Part shown: one piece after another, positions 25,845 to 34,440 of the stretch
How the letters are laid out: each line of letters starts with the position of its first letter
How positions within the stretch are numbered: position 1 is the stretch's first letter
NCBI GenBank assembly: GCA_001281695.1
Contig: LJIE01000001.1
Location: forward strand, 998,107-1,062,106
DNA length: 64,000 nucleotides
DNA from: a bacterium 336/3
GTDB lineage: Bacteria > Bacteroidota > Bacteroidia > Cytophagales > Thermonemataceae
Reading direction: 5' to 3'
Made by a program: the position numbers and the translations under genes
Notes under the pieces: model-generated
Databases searched by the model: none
The model's input: the letters and a program-made list of their open reading frames with translations, nothing else
Told to the model about the DNA's origin: nothing

Positions 25845-26984
25845 ATGAAAATTGGATTTAATAAGCCTTATTTTACAGGCAAAGAAACAACATATATCAA
25901 AGAAGCAGTAGAAAAAGGACATATTTCTGGGGATGGCTTTTTTACTAAAAAATGCCATCAATTTTTTGAGAATCGTTACAAGTTTAAAAAATGTTTACTA
26001 ACAACTTCATGTACCGATGCCCTTGAAATGGCAGCCATTTTGATAGATATAAAGCCTGATGATGAGGTGATAATCCCTTCTTATACGTTTGTATCCACAG
26101 CCAATGCTTTTGTTCTTAGAGGTGCCAAAATCGTATTTGCTGATAGCGAAGCCTATCATCCAAATATTGATGCAGACCAAATAGAAAAACTAATTACTCC
26201 CAAAACTAAAGCAATTGTTGTTGTACATTATGCAGGTGTTGCCTGTGATATGGATACTATTCAAGAAATATCAAAAAAGCATAATCTTTTTTTGATAGAA
26301 GATGCAGCACAAGCCATAGAATCCTTTTATAAAGATAAGCCTCTGGGTAGTTTTGGACATTTATCAGCTTTTTCCTTTCATGAAACTAAAAATATTATCT
26401 CTGGCGAAGGAGGAATGCTTATCATTAATGACGAAGCACTTATCAAAAGAGCTGAAATTATCAGAGAAAAAGGTACAAACCGTTCAGCATTTTTTAGAGG
26501 TGAAATTGATAAATATGGATGGGTGGATGTAGGTTCATCGTTTTTACCCTCAGAAATTATAGCTGCATTTTTGTATGCCCAACTTGAAAACCTAGAAGAT
26601 ATTCAACAAAAAAGGCATCAAATCTGGCGGAGATATTATCAAGATTTATTTGAAGGAGAACAAAAAGCATACTTTCAATTACCAAAAGTTCCTGATTATG
26701 CTAAACACAATGCCCACATGTTTTATATTGTTTGTAGAAATATTGAGGAAAGAACCAATTTAATATCTTACTTGAAAAGTAAAGATATTCAAGCTGTTTT
26801 TCATTATTTATCACTTCATAAAAGTCCTTTTTATAAGTCTCAAGTTTCACATATTCCACTTTTGCCTCATAGCGATTATTTTACTGATAACTTGGTAAGA
26901 CTTCCTTTTTATTATGAACTTAAATTGGAAGAACAATCCTTTATAAGTCAAACAATCTTAGAGTTTTATTCAGAAAAAGTGTAG
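25845..26984 (+). CDS. PLP-dependent sugar aminotransferase, WecE/RffA-like
   Basis: The 379-residue DegT/DnrJ/EryC1-family enzyme begins with NKPYFTGKETTYIKEAV and has ISGDGFFTKKC. The PLP-binding Lys is in SFHETKNI, followed by GEGGML, with IEDAAQAI before it. The form SFHETKN is typical of dTDP-4-amino-4,6-dideoxygalactose transaminase, which converts dTDP-4-keto-6-deoxyglucose to the 4-amino sugar. It ends the cassette 13 bp after the EamA gene. The dTDP-glucose genes (rml) are not in the window. Confidence 0.88.
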   Translation: MKIGFNKPYFTGKETTYIKEAVEKGHISGDGFFTKKCHQFFENRYKFKKCLLTTSCTDALEMAAILIDIKPDDEVIIPSYTFVSTANAFVLRGAKIVFADSEAYHPNIDADQIEKLITPKTKAIVVVHYAGVACDMDTIQEISKKHNLFLIEDAAQAIESFYKDKPLGSFGHLSAFSFHETKNIISGEGGMLIINDEALIKRAEIIREKGTNRSAFFRGEIDKYGWVDVGSSFLPSEIIAAFLYAQLENLEDIQQKRHQIWRRYYQDLFEGEQKAYFQLPKVPDYAKHNAHMFYIVCRNIEERTNLISYLKSKDIQAVFHYLSLHKSPFYKSQVSHIPLLPHSDYFTDNLVRLPFYYELKLEEQSFISQTILEFYSEKV

Positions 26985-27004
26985 TTTTTTCTAAAAAGAG
27001 AAAC

Positions 27005-27670
27005 TCAAATTAGATAAATTTCTTGAAAAATATTACATAAGTTTTTTTTAATTAACTTTTGTATATATTCAAGTTCTAAATTTAGAATTTTTATTGCTTT
27101 TTGATAGATAATTTCCACAGAAACAGGACTTATATCTGTTTCAAAAAGAATTAAATGGCTATCAATATTGAAGAAAATTTGCTGAAGTTTTTCATTTTTT
27201 AATAAACTTTCTCCAAAACTTAAATAAATACCTTTTTTTTGTAGTGCTAACGCTGTTTCTAAGTTTCCCTGAAAACCATGAATAATCCAATTTTGTTTAG
27301 GATTGTGTAACTTATAAGCTTCAAGAATATCGCTATATGCTTTTACACAATGAATGATAAGAGGTTTATGAAGTTCTTCTGAAAGCTCAATATGTTTATC
27401 AAATACTTCTTTCTGAAAATCTATATCTATCGTGATTTTTCTATCCAGTCCAGTTTCGCCAATAGCAATAACTCTCTGATTTTTAGATGTTTCTTGCACT
27501 TCTTTCAAAGAAAGCTGAATAGTATTTTTATCTAAAAACCAAGGATGTAAGCCTACAGAATACCATTTGTTTTCTTGAATAATATCTTGATTTTCTTGTG
27601 GAAAAGTAATATTTCTCAAAGACCAAACATCAGAATTACGGTGGGTATGAATATTGTAAAAATCACGCAT
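27005..27670 (-). CDS. TatD family metal-dependent hydrolase
   Basis: The 221-residue protein is a compact TIM-barrel hydrolase with His-x-His in NIHTHRNSD, Glu in IGETGLD, His in LIIHCVKAY and IIHGFQGN, and the late Asp in FETDIS. TatD proteins are 3'-5' DNases or quality-control hydrolases; this shorter Bacteroidota form is often annotated only as TatD-like. All expected metal ligands are in place. It is convergent with the sugar cassette (20 bp between stops) and its upstream side faces the small RNA region. Confidence 0.83.
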   Translation of the reverse strand: MRDFYNIHTHRNSDVWSLRNITFPQENQDIIQENKWYSVGLHPWFLDKNTIQLSLKEVQETSKNQRVIAIGETGLDRKITIDIDFQKEVFDKHIELSEELHKPLIIHCVKAYSDILEAYKLHNPKQNWIIHGFQGNLETALALQKKGIYLSFGESLLKNEKLQQIFFNIDSHLILFETDISPVSVEIIYQKAIKILNLELEYIQKLIKKNLCNIFQEIYLI

Positions 27671-27762
27671 TATATAAAATGGTATTTTGCGTATATTTTC
27701 TAAAAATTATTCTAAAACGTATTAAATGTTACTTGCTAATCAAGGGCTTGCAAAGTACTAAA

Positions 27763-27794
27763 TTTGCAAATCGTTAATTCTTGATATATATTTG
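27763..27794 (+). promoter_or_regulatory. strong Bacteroidota promoter for the 27799 RNA
   Basis: TTTG at 27763-27766, a 20-nt spacer, and TATATTTG at 27787-27794, an exact TAnnTTTG box. A start a few bases downstream would fall at the GG at 27799-27800. Confidence 0.65.
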
Positions 27795-27798
27795 TTAC

Positions 27799-27860
27799 GG
27801 AAATAAAGTTTGAGATTTAAGCTCTACTGAAATGCCCGAAGATCTTCTTCGGGCTTTTTG
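27799..27860 (+). ncRNA. putative ~60-nt small RNA with own promoter and terminator
   Basis: A consensus promoter ends 5 nt before this stretch and a strong intrinsic terminator (GCCCGAAGA, short loop, TCTTCGGGC, then TTTTTG, about 27834-27860) ends it. Between them is a ~35-nt segment containing GAGATTTAAGCTC, a short near-palindrome, and CTACTGAAAT. No reading frame of useful length fits. A related copy starts 90 bp downstream. I know no family that matches; it could also be a terminated leader for the M1 peptidase gene. Confidence 0.5.
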
Positions 27861-27888
27861 TTTTTAATTTGTTCACAATAGAAATAAG

Positions 27889-27950
27889 GAAAATAAAGAC
27901 TGAGAGTTAAACTCTACTGAAATGCTCGTTTATGTACTTCTACGAACTTT
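27889..27950 (+). repeat. degenerate second copy of the small-RNA segment
   Basis: The segment GGAAAATAAAGACTGAGAGT and the bases after it match 27799-27838 at an exact 90-bp offset, with nearly identical TGAGA-TTAA-CTCTACTGAAATGC blocks. Here AGAGTT-A-AACTCT is a perfect short palindrome. The terminator hairpin is decayed to a weak TCGT/ACGA pairing and no promoter box precedes it, so it looks like a tandem duplicate that lost independent expression. It lies ~70 bp before the start of the M1 peptidase gene. Confidence 0.55.
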
Positions 27951-28018
27951 TAAGAAGAAGGTTACATGAATTATTATTTTTTTTCGTAAATTCGCCAAAA
28001 TTCATTTCGCTTATTTTT

Positions 28019-30454
28019 ATGAAATCAACGCTTCTTACTACCATTCTGTTTTTTATTAGTTTATTAGTATTTTCTCAAAAGAAGATAAAGACATTTTCAG
28101 ACATATTTGAAGGAAATGCAATTAGAATTTGTGAAGATTTAAATGACCATGATGAAGTTATGAAAAGATTCAGGGAAGCCTCTAAAGCTTCTTCAGAAGA
28201 ACATCTATGTAGTCATCATAAATCTATGAAACGAGTCATAGAATCTCATCAAAGACTTAACTTTTCTCAAGATTTATACAATTTGATGGAATTATATGAT
28301 GTCAAACAATATCATATTGACCTCAATATTGAAACCAATACTACTCTGGTTTCAGGAAATGTAAAATTTTATGCTCAAGCTCGCAATAATATTTCAACTT
28401 TTGCTTTTGAACTTCATCCAAATTATACGGTAAGTAGTGTAGTCGTAAAAGGAATAACCTACAATAGCACAGCAATTATCAGAAATAGCAATGAAGCACG
28501 AGTAAACTTAAATGCTGCCATCAATCAGAATGAGCTTTTTGAAGCAACTATTTATTATAGTGGTAATGGTCCTGTGGATAACAGTAATATTGATGCTGGA
28601 TTCTGCCAAAGAACAAATTCTAGTAATAAAAAATATACTTACACCATGAGTCAGCCTTATGGTACAGCAGATTGGATGCCTGTAAAACAAATTCTTTCTG
28701 ACAAAGCAGATTCAGTAAAAGTCTATATTACAACATCCAATACAAATAAAGTAGGTTCTCAAGGAGTTTTAAAAAATGTAGTAAGTGTTGGAGGAGGAAA
28801 ATCGAGACACGAGTGGGAATCAAAATACCCAATAGCTTATTATTTAATTTCTTTTGCTGTAGGAGAGTATGTGGATTATACCATCAATGCCAATCTTGGA
28901 GGAACAAATATTCCTATTGTAAACTATGTTTATGATAATGCAACTGTAACGGCTAATCAAGCCAGCCTAGACCAAACCAAATTGACTTTGGAAAAATTTT
29001 CTCAATCTTTTGGAGATTACCCTTTTAAGTTAGAAAAGTATGGACATTGCCAAGTACCTCATAATTTTTACTTGGAAAACCAAACGATGTCTACCATGAT
29101 AAACTTTCCTAATACCATTGTAGCACACGAATTGGCTCATCAATGGCATGGAGATGCCATGAGTTTGAAATCTTTCAGTGAAATCGGTTTGAGTGAAGGT
29201 TTTGCAAATTATTCAGAATTTTTGTACAGAGAATATTTTATAAATTTAGCTTCAGCACAAACCACTTATCGTGGTTGGGTAAATAGCATTACAAGCCAAC
29301 CAGGTGGTAGTGTTTATTTGGTAGATTCATTGGATACAGATGCTATGTTCAATTCTCGATTAATCTATCAAAAAGGTGCATCATTAATACACATGATTCG
29401 TTACCTCATCAATGATGATGATAAATTTTATCAAGCCTTAAGAGCTTATACAGCACAATATCAGCATAAAACGGTTACCTATAACGATTTTGCAGGCGTA
29501 ATTAACACAGTTACAGGTGTAAACCTTACTCAAGACTTTTTACCACAATGGTATAAAGGTGAAGGCTTTCCAACTTATAATATTACATGGAACTGGAAAG
29601 ATGGTTATTTGCATATTATATCCAATCAGGTTACATCCAAGCCTTCTGTTACACCATTCTTTAAAATGCCTTTTGAATTGGCAGTTACAGATGTAAATGG
29701 AGTTACAACAGTTATCCGTTTAGCTCAGGATGCAAATAAACAATTACATAGAGTGGCTATGCCTACGGCTATTTCTAGTGTAAGTTTTGATCCAAGAGTA
29801 TTTTTAGTAGCTAAAAGTAGTTTAACAAGAGATAATGCTCTTGTAGTGGAGGCAGATGCTCCTAAAATAATAAGCCTTAAACCTGCACACCAAGCTCTTG
29901 ATGTGATACAAAATGCCAATTTAGAAATTACATTTGATGAAAGTATTTTCAAAAATTTTGGAAACATTGTAATTCGTAAAGAAAGTGATGAAAGTATATT
30001 CCACACATTTGATATACAGACAAGTGGGGCTGTTACCGTTTCAGGTTCAAAACTTACATTAAATCCACCCAAAGATTTTGAATTAGGGCAAACCTATTAT
30101 GTAGAAGTGAATAATAATGTTGTGATGGATAAACTTGATAATAGCTTTGCAAGTGGGTTTTCAGGTAAAAATACTTGGAGATTCACAACAAACAATATTA
30201 TCAATGCAATAGGAGATAATCTGAGTCAAGAAATTATTTTATATCCAAATCCTGCTAAAGAAGTATTGCATATCAAAGGCAATCAATTGATTGAAGAGAT
30301 GAAAATTATCAATACATTGGGAAATATTGTTTTAAATACTGAAAATCCTCAAAAAGAAATACACATATCCAATCTACCATCTGGGGTTTATTATGTAAAA
30401 ATAACTACCATAGATAAAAAGCAAAGAATTATAAAGCTTGTAAAGCAATCATAA
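28019..30454 (+). CDS. secreted M1-family aminopeptidase-like protein with T9SS sorting domain
   Basis: The ATG at 28019 starts a signal peptide (MKSTLLTTILFFISLLVFSQ). The 811-residue protein has an M1 N-terminal beta domain, the substrate-binding motif as FYLENQTMS (in place of GxMEN), and the zinc site HELAHQWHGD with the third ligand Glu in EGFANYSE 18 residues later, so it should be active. A SbsA-type Ig-like domain follows (about 620-725), then a type A T9SS C-terminal domain with YPNPA and a closing IIKLVKQS. It is exported and processed by the type IX system and probably digests peptides at the surface or outside the cell. Confidence 0.92.
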   Translation: MKSTLLTTILFFISLLVFSQKKIKTFSDIFEGNAIRICEDLNDHDEVMKRFREASKASSEEHLCSHHKSMKRVIESHQRLNFSQDLYNLMELYDVKQYHIDLNIETNTTLVSGNVKFYAQARNNISTFAFELHPNYTVSSVVVKGITYNSTAIIRNSNEARVNLNAAINQNELFEATIYYSGNGPVDNSNIDAGFCQRTNSSNKKYTYTMSQPYGTADWMPVKQILSDKADSVKVYITTSNTNKVGSQGVLKNVVSVGGGKSRHEWESKYPIAYYLISFAVGEYVDYTINANLGGTNIPIVNYVYDNATVTANQASLDQTKLTLEKFSQSFGDYPFKLEKYGHCQVPHNFYLENQTMSTMINFPNTIVAHELAHQWHGDAMSLKSFSEIGLSEGFANYSEFLYREYFINLASAQTTYRGWVNSITSQPGGSVYLVDSLDTDAMFNSRLIYQKGASLIHMIRYLINDDDKFYQALRAYTAQYQHKTVTYNDFAGVINTVTGVNLTQDFLPQWYKGEGFPTYNITWNWKDGYLHIISNQVTSKPSVTPFFKMPFELAVTDVNGVTTVIRLAQDANKQLHRVAMPTAISSVSFDPRVFLVAKSSLTRDNALVVEADAPKIISLKPAHQALDVIQNANLEITFDESIFKNFGNIVIRKESDESIFHTFDIQTSGAVTVSGSKLTLNPPKDFELGQTYYVEVNNNVVMDKLDNSFASGFSGKNTWRFTTNNIINAIGDNLSQEIILYPNPAKEVLHIKGNQLIEEMKIINTLGNIVLNTENPQKEIHISNLPSGVYYVKITTIDKKQRIIKLVKQS

Positions 30455-30490
30455 AATAAAAAAGCTATCCAAAAGGATAGCTTTTTTATT
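30455..30490. terminator. bidirectional intrinsic terminator
   Basis: A perfect 16-bp stem (30455-30470 with 30475-30490) around AAAA, with GCTATCC/GGATAGC at its core and A/T runs on both sides, between the convergent M1 and RNA-processing genes. Confidence 0.92.
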
Positions 30491-30499
30491 CATATAGGT

Positions 30500-33466
30500 T
30501 TAAGAAGCAAAATTTTTATGTAAGTCTATTGATAGTTTTGCTTGAGGTATATCAAATTTATTTGCAAAATTTTGCAAAATGCTGTTTATGAGTTGTAAAT
30601 CTGGATGTTCAGCTACTATCCAAACTTTAAAAAGAGCCTGAAATTCATGATACTCTACGGTAGGTAGAAACTCAAGTGTAAGGCTCTCATCTTGTTCAAG
30701 TTCTACAAATAAACTGATGATATTTCCTTCTAACCAACCGATACTTTGTGTAAGTATGGGCAAATCATTAGTTTTTATTCTGATTTCAAAGTAGATATGA
30801 TTTGGTTTATTGATTATTTCAATTTTATCCAATAAACTTTCCCAACTTGATTCATTGGCTGGCTTTTTAGTAATACTATGAGCACGATTCAGTTCTGCTT
30901 TGATACGCTTAAAAGTGCTTCTTGTAACATTTCTTGCACTATTAAAACAAGGTTCTATATTAGTAATAATGGGCATTTTATCACGCTTTGTGCTTGCTTT
31001 ATATGCTTTACCTACTTGCGTAAGTGCTACAACTTCTTTCCAATCATGCTGGGCATACATTTTAAAAAAGAAAGTCATAAAATTTTCTAAACTAAGTGGT
31101 TTTTCGTGTTTTAAGTAAGCAAGAAGTGCATTTATCACCAAAATAGTCCATGAATAACTTCCTAAATATCCCCAACCATTGCCAACTAATCCTCGTGCTT
31201 TTGCCCATGCTCGGACAACTCTTACATACAATCTAAACTGTTCAATGCTTATTACTTCTTGAATAGTTTTTAATATGTACGTAGCTTCTAATATACCTGA
31301 CAAGATTTGCCAACTGAGTGTATCAAACTTGGATTGCTGACGTAATAAAGCGGGTAAGGAAAATACAACAGGAAAAATAGGGGATTGAGCCACTAAAATA
31401 TCTATGGCTACTCCATTGATAACTAACTTCAAAATAGGTACTTGAGCATCTTCTACCAAACGTACAGAAGTGGCAAATAAACTCAGAATCTCTTGTAGTT
31501 TGGATAGAAAGAAAACTCTTTCTACATCTTTGGGGATAATACAAATAATATCTATATCACTTTGTGGTGTGACAATGCCCAGATAAGCAGAACCCATTTG
31601 CTCTACCTGTACAGTTTGTGGAATAGCATCCAAACAAGCTTGTTGGATAATCTCTAAAACTATTTCACGGTTTTGTTTATCTTGCAAAGTGAGTGGAGGC
31701 ATAAAAATTTCTATAGGCATCTGCCAAGTAGGTGTCACCTTCGTAAATTTTTTTTGACCCAACACCACCTTATAACGAATTGAAAAAGGGGTATCTTTCT
31801 CTCTACTTTGCAAAACTATTTCTGAAACTTGAGTTTTGAGAGGTTTCCATAAAGGTATTATTTTTTGTAAATTTTCTAAAGAATCAAACTGTCCCAAACT
31901 TAAATGAGGTGTGAAACCATTTGGTTTATTGCTTTGCTCATCACAAGTAGGAAAAAGTTTTTGTAACCTTGCTTGCAAAATTTGAAGTTGATGTATAGCC
32001 TTTGTATCAGGCTGTAACCAAGCCGTAAAGCTCTGCCTATGCTCAAAAAATTGCACACTTTGTAATTCAATCTCAAAAGATTGTAAATCTGCTACCGCTT
32101 CAGCTATCAAAACTGCAGCTTCTTCAAATAAAGCTTCTGAGATAAATCCATAAATTAAAGTAATATGAGGCAACCATCTCTCATATTTGCTATCATGCAA
32201 AGCACGAATTTCTTGAATATTCTCCATTTGAGGTGGAATCCATACAAGAGCACTATGGTAAGTAGGTTGAGCTTGTGCAAAATAATTAGGTAAGATTTGT
32301 GAAGTATTACGCTCTATCCCAACCAAAAGCCCAAAATGATCAGAACAAAAAAAAGGTTTACCTGCCAATTCTGCAAAAGGCTTTGTGGCAAAAAGTTCTG
32401 CCTGCTTTGTCTGCCACTGCTGGCTTTTGAGATGTAAAGCATCCAATCTACGTACTCGTTTAGTAGGTGAAAGAATATTAGCCAAAGGATTGACTTCAGG
32501 ATTGTATGTATAACCATCTTTATCTGTCCATGCATCTATAAATCCCTTACCTGCTAACAACTTTGTTTGCTCATCCACATCAGCGTTAAAATCACCCAAT
32601 ATCAATGCATCACCTTGAACAGTATTAAACCAATCAAAGAAAACTTGCATTTGTTGTGCTCTTTTTTGGGTTGAATTATTGCTCATATCTGAAGTAAGAT
32701 GCACCGTAGCTACATAAAATGGAGTATTTGCTGTTTGGAAATGTGCTACCAACAAACGTTTATGCTTTGAAAAGAGATGCTCTGTAACGATAAAAGGAAA
32801 TTTAGATAAAATTATAATTGTATCTTCTTCAAAAACCTCAGTAGTGGGTAAATCTGATATAAAATATTTTTTTGCCCAATCCTGCTTCAATAGTTCCTGA
32901 TAAAAACCTCTTGTAACTTCCTGCAAAGCTATAATATCTGCTTTTGAGCTGGCTATTTCTTTTATTATGGCAGGGAAACGCATATTTGAATAGGTAAGCT
33001 CTGGGTTATGTGTATCTTTTAGCACATTCCAACTAAGTAACACTAATTTCTCTACATCCAAGGTAGGAGGTAAAGTAGGTATTTCTTGCCATTCATTTTG
33101 AATTAAACCAATACAAGGACGATGCTCAAATGATAATTGTGTATCACCCTGAAGAATGATTTGAGTATTGAAAGGAGTTTCAGCCTGTTTCCATGCAAAC
33201 TCAGGTAATTTTTGATCTTTGAATAAATCTATACGATTTTTTCTATCCCAAACGGTTACTTCTTTACATCGTATATACACTACTCTATGCCATGGAATAT
33301 CACCATCAGGATTCCAGTCTAATAAATGTTTTTCTCTAATGCCTGAAGCAGATATTCTATCTATAAATCCAATCCAAAAGTGTTGTTTGTCTAAGGCATC
33401 ATCCCACAAAATACGGCTATAAATCACATGACTTTCCGTAAACTTCTCTTTTTTATTCATCTGCAT
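30500..33466 (-). CDS. multidomain RNA-end protein: MJ1316 + endonuclease/exonuclease/phosphatase + 2H phosphoesterase + poly(A)-polymerase-like nucleotidyltransferase
   Basis: The order in this 988-residue protein is as follows. Residues ~10-85 are an MJ1316/DUF504 domain (RILWDD...IPWHRVVYIR), predicted to recognise cyclic-phosphate RNA ends. Residues ~138-385 form an EEP phosphodiesterase with LSWNVL, LQEVTRG, GDFNADVDE and SDHFG. A 2H/LigT-like phosphoesterase at ~405-575 has two His-x-Thr/Ser motifs (HITLIYG, HLSLGQF). A nucleotidyltransferase with SDIDIICI and a poly(A)-polymerase-like helical region runs from ~590 to 880, with a tail that may bind RNA. This domain set has been noted before in proposed RNA-repair systems. 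It is an isolated cytoplasmic gene flanked by terminators. Whether it processes tRNA is unknown. Confidence 0.82.
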   Translation of the reverse strand: MQMNKKEKFTESHVIYSRILWDDALDKQHFWIGFIDRISASGIREKHLLDWNPDGDIPWHRVVYIRCKEVTVWDRKNRIDLFKDQKLPEFAWKQAETPFNTQIILQGDTQLSFEHRPCIGLIQNEWQEIPTLPPTLDVEKLVLLSWNVLKDTHNPELTYSNMRFPAIIKEIASSKADIIALQEVTRGFYQELLKQDWAKKYFISDLPTTEVFEEDTIIILSKFPFIVTEHLFSKHKRLLVAHFQTANTPFYVATVHLTSDMSNNSTQKRAQQMQVFFDWFNTVQGDALILGDFNADVDEQTKLLAGKGFIDAWTDKDGYTYNPEVNPLANILSPTKRVRRLDALHLKSQQWQTKQAELFATKPFAELAGKPFFCSDHFGLLVGIERNTSQILPNYFAQAQPTYHSALVWIPPQMENIQEIRALHDSKYERWLPHITLIYGFISEALFEEAAVLIAEAVADLQSFEIELQSVQFFEHRQSFTAWLQPDTKAIHQLQILQARLQKLFPTCDEQSNKPNGFTPHLSLGQFDSLENLQKIIPLWKPLKTQVSEIVLQSREKDTPFSIRYKVVLGQKKFTKVTPTWQMPIEIFMPPLTLQDKQNREIVLEIIQQACLDAIPQTVQVEQMGSAYLGIVTPQSDIDIICIIPKDVERVFFLSKLQEILSLFATSVRLVEDAQVPILKLVINGVAIDILVAQSPIFPVVFSLPALLRQQSKFDTLSWQILSGILEATYILKTIQEVISIEQFRLYVRVVRAWAKARGLVGNGWGYLGSYSWTILVINALLAYLKHEKPLSLENFMTFFFKMYAQHDWKEVVALTQVGKAYKASTKRDKMPIITNIEPCFNSARNVTRSTFKRIKAELNRAHSITKKPANESSWESLLDKIEIINKPNHIYFEIRIKTNDLPILTQSIGWLEGNIISLFVELEQDESLTLEFLPTVEYHEFQALFKVWIVAEHPDLQLINSILQNFANKFDIPQAKLSIDLHKNFAS

Positions 33467-33592
33467 AGTGATTAAAACATGCTAAATTACGCAAAATAGG
33501 AATAATATTGTTAAAAGTAATCTGAAAGCTTCTAATGGCACAATATATATTATGGACAAAGTTTTGTTATCTATAAAACAATAAATTTGGCT

Positions 33593-33616
33593 TAGCAAGA
33601 AGCCAAGCCAAATTTA
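33593..33616 (-). terminator. hairpin, probable weak terminator
   Basis: The palindromic segment AAATTTGGCTT...AAGCCAAATTT (with one extra AAGCC copy) lies 30 bp beyond the stop of the peptidoglycan-binding-like gene on the minus strand. There is no long T run, so its role as a terminator is uncertain. Confidence 0.4.
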
Positions 33617-33645
33617 ATTTACTATTGCTCAATTTATTCTGCGAA

Positions 33646-34275
33646 TTAATACAATAATTTTATAAAACTCTCATCCAATACTCCTGAAGGATAAACTTGT
33701 TTTTGTTCTTGTATTTTCTTGATGGCTACTTCTGTTTCATCGTTAAAGAATCCATCTATTAAAATAGTTATTCCTTTTTGATTAATTAGTTTTTGAACTT
33801 CCCAAATGATGGCATCTCTATCGCCTTTCTTAAACACTTTACCCATTATCATGCTATGAACAGCATATTGTTTTTCCGAAATTCCATGTTTTTCTATGTA
33901 AGCAATGGCATCATTATTAAAGCCTTGAGCTTTTATTTTTTGCGAATTGATAAGTTTTGCTTCTAAAAATTTAACCCTACTCAACATTTTTTGATATGTA
34001 GTAGAAGCATTTATAGACTGGATATTGTCGTTTTCTGGAAATAAAACATCTACACCATGATTTACCCATTGTTCTCTGGCAAAATTCCCTAATTTAGTTG
34101 CTGTTTCAAAATATTCTAAAACTAGCTTTGAATCGTAGTAATTTATATCTATATCTTTAGTATTTATTACATAATCATAAGCATTTTTTGAAGAAAACTT
34201 ACGGTAGTTTTTTACTTGAAAAAATACAAGAACTCCAAGTAAAAGGATAATTAAAAAAGTAAAAACACGTTTCAT
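33646..34275 (-). CDS. membrane-anchored protein with peptidoglycan-binding-like C-terminus
   Basis: The 209-residue protein has one N-terminal helix (FLIILLLGVLVFFQV), a helical central region I cannot assign, and from about residue 150 a segment that looks like a PG_binding_1 repeat (AIIWEVQKLINQKGI...IDGFFNDETEVAIKKIQE...GVLDESFIKLL). Such domains bind peptidoglycan peptides or glycan. No enzyme domain accompanies it, so it may tether or sense the wall. It is a single gene between the RNA-processing gene and the microprotein. Confidence 0.65.
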   Translation of the reverse strand: MKRVFTFLIILLLGVLVFFQVKNYRKFSSKNAYDYVINTKDIDINYYDSKLVLEYFETATKLGNFAREQWVNHGVDVLFPENDNIQSINASTTYQKMLSRVKFLEAKLINSQKIKAQGFNNDAIAYIEKHGISEKQYAVHSMIMGKVFKKGDRDAIIWEVQKLINQKGITILIDGFFNDETEVAIKKIQEQKQVYPSGVLDESFIKLLY

Positions 34276-34327
34276 CTCGATATAATACAGTTTTTTTATA
34301 AATCAGAAAATAAAATCTTACATATTT

Positions 34328-34358
34328 TTTGCAATTTTATATAAATTTCTTACACTTG
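34328..34358 (+). promoter_or_regulatory. putative promoter of the NPFG microprotein
   Basis: TTTG at 34328-34331, a 19-nt spacer and TACACTTG at 34351-34358, one mismatch from TAnnTTTG. A start near 34365 would leave an ~18-nt leader before the ATG at 34383. Confidence 0.5.
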
Positions 34359-34382
34359 CAATAAATATAAACAAATAAGACA

Positions 34383-34433
34383 ATGAATCAACCTTTTGGT
34401 AACCCATTCGGTAATCCTTTTGGCAACAAATAA
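34383..34433 (+). CDS. 16-residue NPFG-repeat microprotein
   Basis: A very short frame encodes Met-Asn-Gln-Pro-Phe-Gly-Asn followed by two more Pro-Phe-Gly-Asn repeats and a final Lys (MNQPFGNPFGNPFGNK), closed by tandem stops TAATAA. It has a plausible promoter just upstream and lies in the gap between the peptidoglycan-binding-like gene and ridA, with which it converges 7 bp apart. The codons for the repeats differ (GGT/GGC, AAC/AAT, TTT/TTC), which favours protein-level conservation of the repeat over a simple DNA repeat. I know no family for it. Confidence 0.45.
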   Translation: MNQPFGNPFGNPFGNK

Positions 34434-34440
34434 TAAAGGA

